The notes under the pieces: model-generated
What the model was told of the DNA's origin: nothing
The model's database searches: none
The model's input: only the letters and a program-made list of their open reading frames with translations
Origin: Bdellovibrionales bacterium
GTDB lineage: Bacteria; Bdellovibrionota; Bdellovibrionia; Bdellovibrionales; UBA1609
NCBI GenBank assembly: GCA_027459485.1
Contig: DAIDIG010000004.1
Span: 237,335 to 301,334, forward strand
DNA length: 64,000 nt
Direction of reading: 5' to 3'
Program-made: the position numbers and the translations under genes
Shown: positions 53,317 through 62,212 of the stretch, piece after piece
How positions within the stretch are numbered: position 1 is the stretch's first letter
How the letters are laid out: every line of letters starts with the position of its first letter

Positions 53317-54372
53317 ATGAGAAGTGTACGGACAGAAATTCGAGCGATTATGAATAGCGGTAAAATCGCCGTGTACCTAGACGGTGTCAAAGCAACCCTT
53401 TCTAGCGGCGAGATCATCGATATAAAAGTAAAAAAGTTGTTCAGATCTCAAAGGTCGCCGGGCTTACGATTTTCGAAATTTTCATTTGTGAGCGAAGTTC
53501 GAGCGGGTGACGACTTGGGTTACGGCTACGGAGAATCTGAAAGTCAGCTCGTAGCCAATCAAAAATGTATCGTCGAAGGCGTTGAGCGCGCAGTTTACAA
53601 AATGATGAAAGCCCGCGATCCAAAAATATTGACGTCAAACGGTTGGGCGGCACACGTCGACCCAGTACGGGTACAAAAATCGGCCGTTGAAGAGTTGTAC
53701 GAGCGAGACGCCATTTTGGCTCACTGGCTTTGCGAAAAATCTTTTTTAAGTGTTGATCTAGAATCTGCTCCTGAATGGTTGCGCGATTGGGGCCACAACG
53801 AACTCGCACTACATCCTCGATTCAAGAGACTTTGTGTTTTTGCGACCACTGAAGGCGTTGTGCCGGCCGTAATGACATTGCTTCTCTCGTCTGACGGTCA
53901 CGGTCTAATGTCGCAAGCGAGCGCCGCGACCTTGGGTGAGGCCGTTTATAAAGCGTTGGCTGAAACCTGTCGCATTGGTGAAGTTGAAATGGCCGGCGAA
54001 TTTAAGGAGTCATCTCGAAACCTAGCACGCGACATTGCCGCTAGTAGCTTCACGCCTATCGACCACGCAATGGTCTACGCGTATCACATTCCAGTACCGG
54101 AGTGGATATTCGGGCCGGTCGTTTCGTATAGTGAACTTAATAAAACGTGGCGTAATCAGTACAATGAGTTTTCTCGGCGCACTCGGAACGCCGAATTTCA
54201 TCAGGTTATTTCAGGGCCGATTTCAGTCGGATACTGCTCAAGTAATGAAGTACAAAAATTATTTTTTGGTCGAACGGCCGATGCAGACAGGATTGGCCTG
54301 TTGAATCGGCGTCGACTTTGGAATGTGCGGCAAACAAATAGACTCTGCTCTTTGCCTCATTGTGTACCGTAG
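53317..54372 (+). CDS. Stand-alone YcaO-family enzyme
   Basis: 351 residues. YcaO ATP-binding signatures are present: GYGYGESESQLVANQ leading to IVEGVERAVYK (about 69-95), SNGWAAHVDPVRVQKSAVEE followed by LYERDA (about 107-132), and QASAATLGEAVYKALAETCR. The C-terminus SLPHCVP recalls the Pro-rich tail of cyclodehydratases. There is no fused or adjacent E1-like, ThiF-like or TfuA partner. YcaO enzymes use ATP to make azolines, thioamides or amidines on peptide backbones. The start is the ATG at 53317, overlapping a six-codon leader frame (53300-53320). The peptide gene follows by 20 bases. Confidence 0.85.
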   Translation: MRSVRTEIRAIMNSGKIAVYLDGVKATLSSGEIIDIKVKKLFRSQRSPGLRFSKFSFVSEVRAGDDLGYGYGESESQLVANQKCIVEGVERAVYKMMKARDPKILTSNGWAAHVDPVRVQKSAVEELYERDAILAHWLCEKSFLSVDLESAPEWLRDWGHNELALHPRFKRLCVFATTEGVVPAVMTLLLSSDGHGLMSQASAATLGEAVYKALAETCRIGEVEMAGEFKESSRNLARDIAASSFTPIDHAMVYAYHIPVPEWIFGPVVSYSELNKTWRNQYNEFSRRTRNAEFHQVISGPISVGYCSSNEVQKLFFGRTADADRIGLLNRRRLWNVRQTNRLCSLPHCVP

Positions 54373-54391
54373 CGGAGTCGAAGGAGAAAAA

Positions 54392-54541
54392 ATGTCCAAA
54401 CTAAAAAATCTGATGTTCGCGATGTTAATCGCGGGCACCTATTTTTCATTTGGTGCTCGACACTTGATGACGTCAGCCCAAGGTGCCGAGCCTTGTGGCG
54501 GAATAGTACAATTTGGCGCATCTGGCGCGTCTTGCGGATAA
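54392..54541 (+). CDS. 49-residue candidate RiPP precursor
   Basis: The ORF track begins 23 codons too early; AAGGAG five bases before the ATG at 54392 sets the start. The sequence is a basic N-terminus (MSKLK), a hydrophobic run (NLMFAMLIAGTYFSF), a possible signal-peptidase site (SAQGA), and a 17-residue end EPCGGIVQFGASGASCG rich in Gly, Ser and Cys. Cys35 and Cys48 bracket the end. YcaO enzymes act on Cys, Ser, Thr or Gly residues, and adjacency makes this the obvious substrate. No other modifying enzyme or leader peptidase is seen. The leader looks like a Sec signal, so it may be exported without a dedicated transporter. Confidence 0.65.
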   Translation: MSKLKNLMFAMLIAGTYFSFGARHLMTSAQGAEPCGGIVQFGASGASCG

Positions 54542-54549
54542 GCGAGGTT

Positions 54550-54587
54550 GGGCGGAGCAGTCGCACTTCACGCAACTGCTTCAGCCC
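54550..54587 (+). terminator. Hairpin after the peptide gene
   Basis: GGGCGGAGCAGT and ACTGCTTCAGCCC can pair with one bulge and one wobble around a 13-base loop, followed by ATTTTATAA. It may act as a partial terminator or RNA-end stabiliser, so that more peptide than binding protein is made. Confidence 0.4.
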
Positions 54588-54596
54588 ATTTTATAA

Positions 54597-56057
54597 ATGA
54601 AAATTTTAATATTGCTATTGAGTATTATTGCGATTCGAAGTGAGGCGGTCACTAAAACCCCGGAGAGACCAATGAAAGAGATCAGAACATACCTGCCGTT
54701 TAACTACCCCGTTGACCCGGCAAAAATTGTGATCATTCCAGATATGGATCTTTCGTATGCTCTGGCCAGCACGTTGGTTGAATGGAGCCCGGCAAAGCAA
54801 TTGACCTCGGGCCTTGCTGCAACGTGGAAAATTTCGGCTGAGAATGCCTACAGCTTCACGTTGCGCCCAAATGCCAAATGGTCTGACGGTTCTCCTATAA
54901 CTAGTGAAGAAATTAAGCGAAGTTTTGAGCGCGATTTAAAAAAATATCCGGAAGACATGAGAAGCCTCGCCAACATGCTGGAGAGAATCGAATGCCCTAA
55001 TCAGACGACCATCACTTTTTATTTAAAGATGCCTGCTGCTCAAAGCACTTTTCTCCAGAAACTCACTGAGCCAAATTACGGTATTTTGAAAGTGCAGCCT
55101 AATGGTGAAATTAATCTTTCGGTAAGTACGGGCGCATTTTATTTATCTTCAGGGTCTCATGAAGAGTTGATATTGAAACGCAATCCGAATTGGCACAATT
55201 TTTCGGACGGCGTGGCTGAAGAGGTGATCATTCGGCGTCCAAGTCTGACCATGGATTCTCAATCAGTGCTGTTAAATGACAGATGGCCAAATTTTATCGA
55301 AACTTCGTCACTCCTCTCTCGCGACTTATCTCACAGCTATGAATCTAGCGGTTATCAAGTATGGCGGCGGCCGATCGACAAAGTCTTTCTGTTTGAACTT
55401 GGCAAGCGGATGAGAAATAGCCAGGGCTACGCATTACTTCAGTTTCTCAATGCGCACCTCGATCGTAGTACGCTGACCGAAGGACTTTCAGGTTTCACAG
55501 TCGCCCATCAGCTGTTTCCTAAAGGCTACCAGCTATACGATTTAAATTATCAGCAGCCAAAAGATGGTGAGGCGGGTGAATCGTTCAAAAAGAAATTGGA
55601 TATTTTGATGAGCCCGGCGAGAGTGCCGCCTCATCTCAAACACAATATTGAGATAGCGCTCAAAAAATTGGGGATAGAGGCGAATTTTATATCGTTACCA
55701 CTTCAGGAAGCTTTTCAGCGGCGCGAGGTCGGCAACTTCGATCTTTATGCGGGCACATATGGGATTGCTGATCCAGATCCCGAAGGGATTATGTCTTTCT
55801 ACTTCGAAGGAACGACACCAGTCGTTCCATCTGGGACTATCAACTGTGTAAAATTGCTTGATGCCGCTCGACGCATGACTGATCCAGTGCAGCGGGTGGC
55901 CGCAATGAGAAGAATTGTCGCCGAAGCCGTGAGGGATGGATATGTTCTCCCGCTGATGCATCTTTCTACTGTCGGCATCGGCCGCGACGGCTTAGATTTT
56001 TCAAAAGTGCCCCTATCGGATGAATCGGTTACTTGGTCAAAAATTCGTTTTAAGTAG
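54597..56057 (+). CDS. Periplasmic peptide-binding protein (SBP family 5), orphan
   Basis: 486 residues. The N-terminus MKILILLLSIIAIRSEA is a Sec signal without a lipobox. The body matches the DppA/OppA fold: SGLAATWKISAENAYSFTLR, AKWSDGSPITSEEIKRSFER, LTEPNYGIL, TGAFYLSSGSHEELILKRNP and FDLYAGTYGIADPDPEG. No permease or ATPase is next to it. Standing between the peptide and kinase genes, it may capture the modified peptide in the periplasm and present it to the kinase; this is inference. It starts 55 bases after the peptide gene and ends 5 bases before the kinase gene. Confidence 0.82.
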   Translation: MKILILLLSIIAIRSEAVTKTPERPMKEIRTYLPFNYPVDPAKIVIIPDMDLSYALASTLVEWSPAKQLTSGLAATWKISAENAYSFTLRPNAKWSDGSPITSEEIKRSFERDLKKYPEDMRSLANMLERIECPNQTTITFYLKMPAAQSTFLQKLTEPNYGILKVQPNGEINLSVSTGAFYLSSGSHEELILKRNPNWHNFSDGVAEEVIIRRPSLTMDSQSVLLNDRWPNFIETSSLLSRDLSHSYESSGYQVWRRPIDKVFLFELGKRMRNSQGYALLQFLNAHLDRSTLTEGLSGFTVAHQLFPKGYQLYDLNYQQPKDGEAGESFKKKLDILMSPARVPPHLKHNIEIALKKLGIEANFISLPLQEAFQRREVGNFDLYAGTYGIADPDPEGIMSFYFEGTTPVVPSGTINCVKLLDAARRMTDPVQRVAAMRRIVAEAVRDGYVLPLMHLSTVGIGRDGLDFSKVPLSDESVTWSKIRFK

Positions 56058-56062
56058 GAAAA

Positions 56063-57517
56063 ATGCGCGACGAAAAAGGCACATCTTTAGAATCATATTT
56101 TCGACGGCAAACGATACGATGGTCGCTTGTCTCATTCGTAGTTGCAACCGCAATCGCCGCTCCAATTTTATTTTACGCTCAAAAAAATGTATCGGAGCGA
56201 CAGCTTTTGACCGTTGCACGCGCGGCTGCAACTGCATACCGGCCCATGATTCTACAAGGAGACGTGCGCGACGCCGAAATTCAAATGCAAACAGCGCTTG
56301 GGTTAAAAGCTGGAGAATCCGCAGTCGTTCGAAATGCAAAATTAAAAGAAATCTATTCGGTTGATCCAAAGTCGCCCGTCCGACCCAACTGCTTCAGCCC
56401 CAACGTGTCATGTTGGTCGCCGCACTTTCGTAGCGTGAGCATGTTATACCCACTATATTTTGACGAGCCAGGACACAAAAATCTATTCGGGTACCTTGAC
56501 CTTACACTCAAGCCCGCACTCGATTACAACATTTTATTCTGCCTTCTCTTTGTATTGTTTGGTGCATTTGTCGGCAACACGATCGGGATATTCAGTGCAA
56601 TCGGCAATGCAACCCGAAAATTGTCTTCACTCTTTCAGGAATGGGCAAAACATCTCAAGGATGCGCCAAGTAGGCGCATTGAGAATCGGTCGATTGCTCC
56701 GTTTACCGACTTAGCGCCGATGAAAGAAGCAGTAGACGGCCTCCATTTAGAAATAAGACGACTTCAAGAAGTTGCCGCAAATGAAGCTCGCGCTTTGGCC
56801 CATTTCGGCCTTCTTCGTGAGATTGGCCACGACCTAAAAACACCCCATTCGCGTCTTGCTATGCAAGTCGAGAACATGGTCAGCACCATTGAATTAACGG
56901 GTCGCTACGATACCGAAGAAATCGCGCGTGTTAAACGCTCTATTAGCCAATTGGGTGACATCATCCGACTCGTTCGTTACCCATTGATTAAACGAGCGTC
57001 TAGTGATCGTCGCGATAGCGTCATTTTATTGAAGGAAGAAGTCAGTAATTACATTTCGAGTTTGCGCGACGATCATGAATTTTTACGGAATAACGTGCAA
57101 ATCGATTTTTTCCAAGACGGAATTGTCCCGCCAGCGAACATAAACAAAATCGAGTTTTACAGGGTACTCGAAAATATTGTGCAAAATTCAATTGCAGCAA
57201 TGGCGGAGTGCGAGGAGAAAACAATCGAGATCCGGATTACGAATGCGGACGGCAGACCGACGATGATTGTAAAAGATTGCGGATGCGGTATCCCGATTGA
57301 AAATCGCGAAAGAATTTTCGAAGTTGATTTTACAACAAAACCTCTTCGAGGCACCGGCATCGGCCTTGGGGTCGTAAAAGGTATTTGTGACTCCTTTAAT
57401 GCAACGATTAGCTTTTCGTCAGAAGTGGGACGCGGAACAGAGTTTTTTATTTCGTTTTGCCCGGCAAACATCGACCGAGGAACCGAACGATACGAGGTGG
57501 CGCATGCTCAAACATAA
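56063..57517 (+). CDS. Membrane sensor histidine kinase
   Basis: 484 residues. Two membrane helices (about 19-40 and 155-179) enclose a periplasmic domain of about 115 residues containing a cysteine pair (PNCFSPNVSCW). H-box REIGHDLKTPHSRL has the phospho-acceptor His at about 256, N-box is ENIVQNSI, and the ATP lid has DCGCGIPIENRERIF and GTGIGLGVVK. All catalytic boxes are intact. It overlaps the response-regulator gene by 14 bases and is surely its partner. The periplasmic domain would sense the ligand, directly or via the binding protein. Confidence 0.88.
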   Translation: MRDEKGTSLESYFRRQTIRWSLVSFVVATAIAAPILFYAQKNVSERQLLTVARAAATAYRPMILQGDVRDAEIQMQTALGLKAGESAVVRNAKLKEIYSVDPKSPVRPNCFSPNVSCWSPHFRSVSMLYPLYFDEPGHKNLFGYLDLTLKPALDYNILFCLLFVLFGAFVGNTIGIFSAIGNATRKLSSLFQEWAKHLKDAPSRRIENRSIAPFTDLAPMKEAVDGLHLEIRRLQEVAANEARALAHFGLLREIGHDLKTPHSRLAMQVENMVSTIELTGRYDTEEIARVKRSISQLGDIIRLVRYPLIKRASSDRRDSVILLKEEVSNYISSLRDDHEFLRNNVQIDFFQDGIVPPANINKIEFYRVLENIVQNSIAAMAECEEKTIEIRITNADGRPTMIVKDCGCGIPIENRERIFEVDFTTKPLRGTGIGLGVVKGICDSFNATISFSSEVGRGTEFFISFCPANIDRGTERYEVAHAQT

Positions 57518-58955
57518 CATTCTCATTGTAGACGATGACGAAGACAACCTAATCGATATACGAAGTTTGATTCAGCGGTGGGGTTATAATATCGACACCG
57601 TCACAAGCGGCGAGGAGGCTATCGACTGTATTCGTGCAGCATCTAAAGAATATTCGGTAGCGGTCATTGACTTTCGTATGCCCGGAAAAAATGGCCCGCA
57701 AACGGCGGATGAAATAAGAAAACTAAACGGCGAAATCATAACTATTATTTACACCGCTTACGAAGGTTCGAAAGATGACGCTGTGGCCACTATTCGGGCT
57801 GGAGCCCTAAACTATATTGAACGCACCGAAAACAACGACGTTCTCAAAGAATCTCTGGGTAAAGCCTGTGAGCTATATGAAAAAGTGCGAAAGGTTAAAC
57901 CGACGCTGTCTGTAGATGAAGCTACCAAGATCATTACAGGGCAAAATCTCGCTGGGAGATCGCGCGCCCTTGCAGAGGGTATCTCAAACGCGTTGGATTA
58001 CCGGCAATCCAAAAAGACGGTGCTCCTTCTCGGAGAAACTGGGGTCGGCAAAGAGATCTTTGCGCGCATGATTCATAATGGTCCTGCTGAGAAATTTTTT
58101 ACCTTCAGTTGTACTGTCTCGGATGAGGGCAATTTGTTTGAGTCAGAGCTGTTTGGGCATGAGAAAGGCGCGTTCACGGGCGCTATAGCACGGAAAGTTG
58201 GAATTTTCGAAGCCGCGCGAGGTGGCACCGTGTTTCTGGATGAGATCCATCACATGGCTCCGCAGGCTCAAGCGAAACTACTGCGTGTAATTCGCGAGAA
58301 GAAAGTTCGACGAGTGGGCGCTCAACAAGAGGTTGATGTCGATTTTAGGCTGATCGTGGCTTCGCATCCTGACCTTGAGGCTCGCGTAGCCAACAAATCA
58401 TTTTTGCCCGACCTTTATTATAGAATCAAATTTCTTTGCATCGAAATTCCACCTTTGCGCGAGCGAACTGAAGATATAGAGCCGATCGTGCTTCATCTTT
58501 GCGACAAACATTTCAAGGAGACCGGCGAGCGAAAAGAATTCCGTAAAGCGGCCATGCGACAGCTTGAAAAATATCCGTGGCCCGGAAATGTTGGCGAATT
58601 GGATGGGTACGTGTCAGCGCTCCTTACGAACACTCGAAGTGATACAATTGAATTTCATCACCTCGACAAGAAAATGCAGAGCCTTGACGGTAAAGCGAAC
58701 CCGGTACTGGACGCCAGCCATAAACGATTTAAGACGCAGCAACAGAACGCGGAACGCGAATTCATTCGGTATCAAATTAGCCTCGGCCCAACGCTTCGCC
58801 AGACTGCCGCGCGGATGGGTATAAGCCCGTCGACGCTTCACACTTTAATTGATAGGCACGGTCTTCGTTCGGAGCTGAACGACCACGATGTCAGTCTCGA
58901 TGACGTCGGCGTCGGCGTGGGGAGACATGGAAACGAATCGCTGCCGTCGGCCTAA
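57504..58955 (+). CDS. NtrC-type sigma-54-dependent response regulator
   Basis: 483 residues from the ATG at 57504. Receiver domain (1-120): acidic pocket VDDDED, phospho-Asp at about 56 (VIDFRMPG); the usual Lys-Pro near 108 is replaced (IERTENND). AAA+ domain: Walker [11 protein letters not shown] (about 175-184), GAFTGA at 222-227 for sigma-54 contact, Walker [10 protein letters not shown] Fis-type helix-turn-helix ([19 protein letters not shown]) lies near the end. It should activate sigma-54 promoters from upstream palindromes. It is the only such activator in the window, so it is the natural candidate for the TGGACGTA sites. Confidence 0.9.
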   Translation: MLKHNILIVDDDEDNLIDIRSLIQRWGYNIDTVTSGEEAIDCIRAASKEYSVAVIDFRMPGKNGPQTADEIRKLNGEIITIIYTAYEGSKDDAVATIRAGALNYIERTENNDVLKESLGKACELYEKVRKVKPTLSVDEATKIITGQNLAGRSRALAEGISNALDYRQSKKTVLLLGETGVGKEIFARMIHNGPAEKFFTFSCTVSDEGNLFESELFGHEKGAFTGAIARKVGIFEAARGGTVFLDEIHHMAPQAQAKLLRVIREKKVRRVGAQQEVDVDFRLIVASHPDLEARVANKSFLPDLYYRIKFLCIEIPPLRERTEDIEPIVLHLCDKHFKETGERKEFRKAAMRQLEKYPWPGNVGELDGYVSALLTNTRSDTIEFHHLDKKMQSLDGKANPVLDASHKRFKTQQQNAEREFIRYQISLGPTLRQTAARMGISPSTLHTLIDRHGLRSELNDHDVSLDDVGVGVGRHGNESLPSA

Positions 58956-59011
58956 TGGTAGCGATTTCGGAGCTGGACCTACCGTTGGCTGGCGCCAACC
59001 GGTTGATTACT

Positions 59012-59052
59012 TTGGCGTAATGCTTGAAATTGCCTGTATATCGATACAGGCA
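59012..59052 (+). promoter_or_regulatory. Possible sigma-54 promoter and adjoining hairpin
   Basis: TTGGCGTAATGCTTGAA (59012-59028) has TTGGC and TTG at the right spacing but lacks the conserved C of the -12 element, like the transfer-operon site. It is followed at once by an exact inverted repeat TGCCTGTAT-ATCG-ATACAGGCA (59031-59052). It lies about 200 bases upstream of the exported-protein gene. Only a partial TGGACCTA half-site is near. Confidence 0.3.
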
Positions 59053-59225
59053 GGGCCGCCGGGGCAGCTTATATTCTTCCCCTCATTTTACACGGTCGTA
59101 AAAATCTTCGACGCTCAAACATTTGACGAATGTAACTTGATTTCAAAGCGTATTTACTTTTGACTCGAATTCATTAAACTTCCGGTCGAACTATTTATGG
59201 AACTAAAATTCAGGAGAAGGTCTGT

Positions 59226-59867
59226 ATGAAAACAAGCATTGCTATAATTGTTTCGCTTTTGGTTCCATGGTCAACTTTGACCTTTGCCGCACCAAGCTCC
59301 AAACGATTTAATCTCCAGACCATGGTTAACAATTGCAAAGCAAAGTTCGATATTACGCCTTTTATCGTGAAAGCTAGCGGCGGAAAGAATGTACTGCTCT
59401 CAACGCCGTTCTTTGTTTATTCAATGAACTATTTTGAAAAGACAGGTCACGTACCATTGACCCAAGCCCAGCAAAATGATCCGGAAGCGCGAACGTGTGC
59501 AGCTTTTTCCGAAGGGCTTTTAACGTCAACTATTAACACTGATAACTGGCAATCCGCCGGCAACCAGATCATGAAAACTGCTCTTGACAGTTGCACCGTA
59601 AAAGTAGGTAGTGATGATGAAAATGGTGACGCTACAAAGTCAAACCCCCTTCAGACATGGCTTGACACAGGCTTGTTTCCGTTAACATCGGAACAAGCGA
59701 AAGATCCTAGCACCCTATATTGTGTGAATTTTATTGAAGGCGATTCGGTCGGTACTCTCTTGAACGGACTTGTTAAGGTTGTGTCAAACAGCACGGCCCA
59801 AAAAATTACCCAAGTGGCTAATGATATGGTTCAGACACTTGTTGGTTCGGTTGGCGAGCGGAAATGA
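59226..59867 (+). CDS. Exported protein with internal duplication
   Basis: 213 residues. A Sec signal (MKTSIAIIVSLLVPWSTLTFA) precedes a mature part with two related units, FEKTGHVPLTQAQQNDPEAR plus TCAAFSEG, and LDTGLFPLTSEQAKDPSTLY plus CVNFIEG. Each has one conserved Cys near its end. An AGGAGAAGG site precedes the ATG. Family not recognised. It may be a further target of the adjacent response regulator. Confidence 0.7.
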   Translation: MKTSIAIIVSLLVPWSTLTFAAPSSKRFNLQTMVNNCKAKFDITPFIVKASGGKNVLLSTPFFVYSMNYFEKTGHVPLTQAQQNDPEARTCAAFSEGLLTSTINTDNWQSAGNQIMKTALDSCTVKVGSDDENGDATKSNPLQTWLDTGLFPLTSEQAKDPSTLYCVNFIEGDSVGTLLNGLVKVVSNSTAQKITQVANDMVQTLVGSVGERK

Positions 59868-60184
59868 GAGTCTTCGATTGCCAACGTACAGTAGCAGCAC
59901 TGATATTATAGGTGCGAATATGAGCCACCGTTAGCGAGATGGGCGCTACTTAGGACGTTCGTCTAAGGTCGGTCTGAATGAAAATCGGCGCAATATAATT
60001 CTGCGCTGATTACTCCGCTGAATTCGTCGGATCGGCGGCCTTCACCACAAGATCAATGGCCAGTGTGCCAAAACGCAGGCAATTCCAATACAACTAGCGG
60101 TACTGGATATTATGGTTGCCTCTGATGATCGGGATGATCTCATCCTAGCGATTTCAAGCTCGCGTTCGTCGCTCCGGCTGAATC
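59868..60184. other. Gap between exported-protein gene and IS66
   Basis: No gene starts here. Two related segments occur, GCACTGATATTATAGGTGCG (59897) and GGTACTGGATATTATGGTTG (60098). Positions 60140-60184 hold the original last codons of the XRE gene that the IS split. No copy of the ssrA 3' end is visible. Confidence 0.5.
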
Positions 60185-60199
60185 GTAAACCCTGCGTAA

Positions 60200-61795
60200 T
60201 CAGCGGTATTGACGAAGCCGCCCGGCATGTTGAAGCGGTGTTTCGATTTCGTCGCTTTCGGCTAACCAGTTGAGAGACATTAGAAGGTAGGACCTTGGGT
60301 CGAGATCGTTTTTCTTACACGATTCGATAATTGTGAACAGCGTCGCCGCCGTGTCGGCGCCAGTGTGGGAACCCGAGCCATAATAATTTTTCCGACCGAT
60401 CACCGCATGGCGGATCGTTCGCTCGGCTTCGTTATTTGAGAGCGGGATTCTCGTATCGGTCAAAAATAACTCAAAGCCAGGCCAACGCTTACTGATGTAC
60501 AAAATGGCCTTTCTCTTTTGCGATCCTTCGCGGGATTTCGGGTATTCATCGAGTAGAAGCTCTTTCAAGTCTCGAACCACCTGGGCACTCTCTGTTGCAC
60601 GAAGCCCCTTAAGCTCTGAAAAATTCTTAGCTCGACGCTCGATTTTAAATAATTCATCGATGAGATTTAAAATTGGCGTGACAGTCGGGTCGTGTGATTC
60701 GATTTTAAAAAACTCGCGCCGGGCATGTGCCCAGCAATAAGCATGCGGGATCTTCGCCTCGTCTAAAACTCCGTTATACGTTTCAAGACCATCCGTCACG
60801 ACGGGCCCCTTATAGCCCCGCATCTTCTCCATTAAAATTTTTGCCGATCGGGTGGGCTTAAAAAAGTAGTAGCTCCCACATCGATTCGAGATCACCCACA
60901 TAAAACCATCTCGCTCATTTTTATTTTGGATCCCCCAGGGAGTTTCATCGATATGTAGAGCCGTGTCGCTTTCTAAAAGCTCCGATAATATCGCCTCTTG
61001 TATCGGCTCAAGTGCCGAAGCCGCGACAGCGCACAGGCGAGATAGCGTCGAGTTCTGTATACCCTTAAGACCGAGCGATTCCATCTGCCGAACTTGCCGC
61101 TCAAGCGGGATGTGGCTGATATATTTATCCGCCACAACTGACGCCACAAAATCTGTCGTATAGTTCATGCCAGGCATTAGCCCCGGCACAGATGCCGTCA
61201 AAATCACATCCTTGTCGCCGACCTGCACCGTGTAATGCTCCTTGAGCTTATACTTTTTTTTCTTAAAGACTTTTTTGATGTAGCGCCGCTCGATGATTTC
61301 AATTTGAGTCAGCCGCTCAAAAGTGTTCGGGATCTCTTCCCATAAATCCGACCATTTTTCTAAATCGTGCTTTTCGATTCCGCGAAGACGCCCCTCTTCT
61401 TCGAACTCACCCTCATTCATCGACACTTCGATTTCTTGCGTGTCCAAATCCGCAAAGCGGGTTTTGATCGTTTGACCCGATTCATCTCGAACTTCGTCCG
61501 TTGGGAACATGGCTTGGCTAAAAAGTAAGTTATCGCGCTGGCTTTTCGTCCTCGGTCGATCACTCGCATCGGCTCGTTTCTCACGACTGCGGCCAAAAAT
61601 CGACCGGCGGATCAGCTTTAGCCTTTCTTCGATAGTAAAACTTCTCTGATCGCGCTTTGCCTGTTCGTCCCGCAGATGTTTGATTTCGTTTTTTTGCCCC
61701 TCAATGTGCTCGGCCATGTCGGCCATGAGGGCCGCGACAACGTCTGGATGTTCGTTCTTTACGATTTGCTTCATTCGCTCTTTAACGTCCATCAC
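60200..61795 (-). CDS. tnpC: IS66 transposase TnpC
   Basis: 531 residues, full length for IS66 TnpC. A coiled-coil N-terminus and zinc-ribbon-like region are followed by the DDE core: LHIDETPWGIQ, VVTDGLETYNG, and NNEAERTIRHAVIGRKNYYG with the catalytic Glu near the end. It starts next to the tnpB stop. Confidence 0.93.
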   Translation of the reverse strand: MMDVKERMKQIVKNEHPDVVAALMADMAEHIEGQKNEIKHLRDEQAKRDQRSFTIEERLKLIRRSIFGRSREKRADASDRPRTKSQRDNLLFSQAMFPTDEVRDESGQTIKTRFADLDTQEIEVSMNEGEFEEEGRLRGIEKHDLEKWSDLWEEIPNTFERLTQIEIIERRYIKKVFKKKKYKLKEHYTVQVGDKDVILTASVPGLMPGMNYTTDFVASVVADKYISHIPLERQVRQMESLGLKGIQNSTLSRLCAVAASALEPIQEAILSELLESDTALHIDETPWGIQNKNERDGFMWVISNRCGSYYFFKPTRSAKILMEKMRGYKGPVVTDGLETYNGVLDEAKIPHAYCWAHARREFFKIESHDPTVTPILNLIDELFKIERRAKNFSELKGLRATESAQVVRDLKELLLDEYPKSREGSQKRKAILYISKRWPGFELFLTDTRIPLSNNEAERTIRHAVIGRKNYYGSGSHTGADTAATLFTIIESCKKNDLDPRSYLLMSLNWLAESDEIETPLQHAGRLRQYR

Positions 61796-62212
61796 TTACA
61801 ATGATGGTGCCATTCCAACCGGCAATGCAAATGACTCCCGTTGCGTCACTGATTTTTGTGATTCTGATTTTTGCGGTACAAACGAACGATCAATGAGTGG
61901 CCCACGCAAAACACTTCCGTGAACGATCAATTTTAATTCCTGTAAACTGATTTCGGCTCTACCTAAAAGTTCGGCGTGCGACATAAACCCGCCACGCTCC
62001 ATTCGCTTTGCAATCAGCACAAGCCCCGAACCGTCGTAAATTAGTAACTTGAGTCGTCTTCGATTCTTGCCAAAAAAGATATACACATGCCCTTGGTTCA
62101 TCTCGGCTCCCAAATGATGTACGCAAAAACTCAAAAGCTTTTCAAACCCCGCGCGCATGTCGATCGGCTCACGATAAACAAAAACCCGCATGCCACGTTT
62201 ATCAAAAAACAT
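61796..62212 (-). CDS. tnpB: IS66 accessory protein TnpB
   Basis: 138 residues. YREPIDMRAGFEKLLSFC, HVYIFFGKNRRRLKLLIYDG and GLVLIAKRMERGGF are the standard TnpB (Orf2) segments; the protein is essential for IS66 transposition by an unclear role. It overlaps tnpA by 11 bases. Confidence 0.93.
   Translation of the reverse strand: MFFDKRGMRVFVYREPIDMRAGFEKLLSFCVHHLGAEMNQGHVYIFFGKNRRRLKLLIYDGSGLVLIAKRMERGGFMSHAELLGRAEISLQELKLIVHGSVLRGPLIDRSFVPQKSESQKSVTQRESFALPVGMAPSL

Larger units (their letters stand above)
33744..59867. mobile_element. Integrative conjugative element, minimum extent
   Basis: The stretch holds a large serine recombinase at the ssrA junction, a MOBC-like relaxase, an FtsK-type coupling protein, a nearly full set of type IV secretion proteins, a secreted RHS protein and a YcaO/peptide/two-component module. 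The right border is not visible, and the IS66 and following genes may or may not belong. No VirB11 or VirB1 homologue was recognised, so the secretion system looks minimal. No plasmid replication or partition gene was recognised. Confidence 0.75.
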
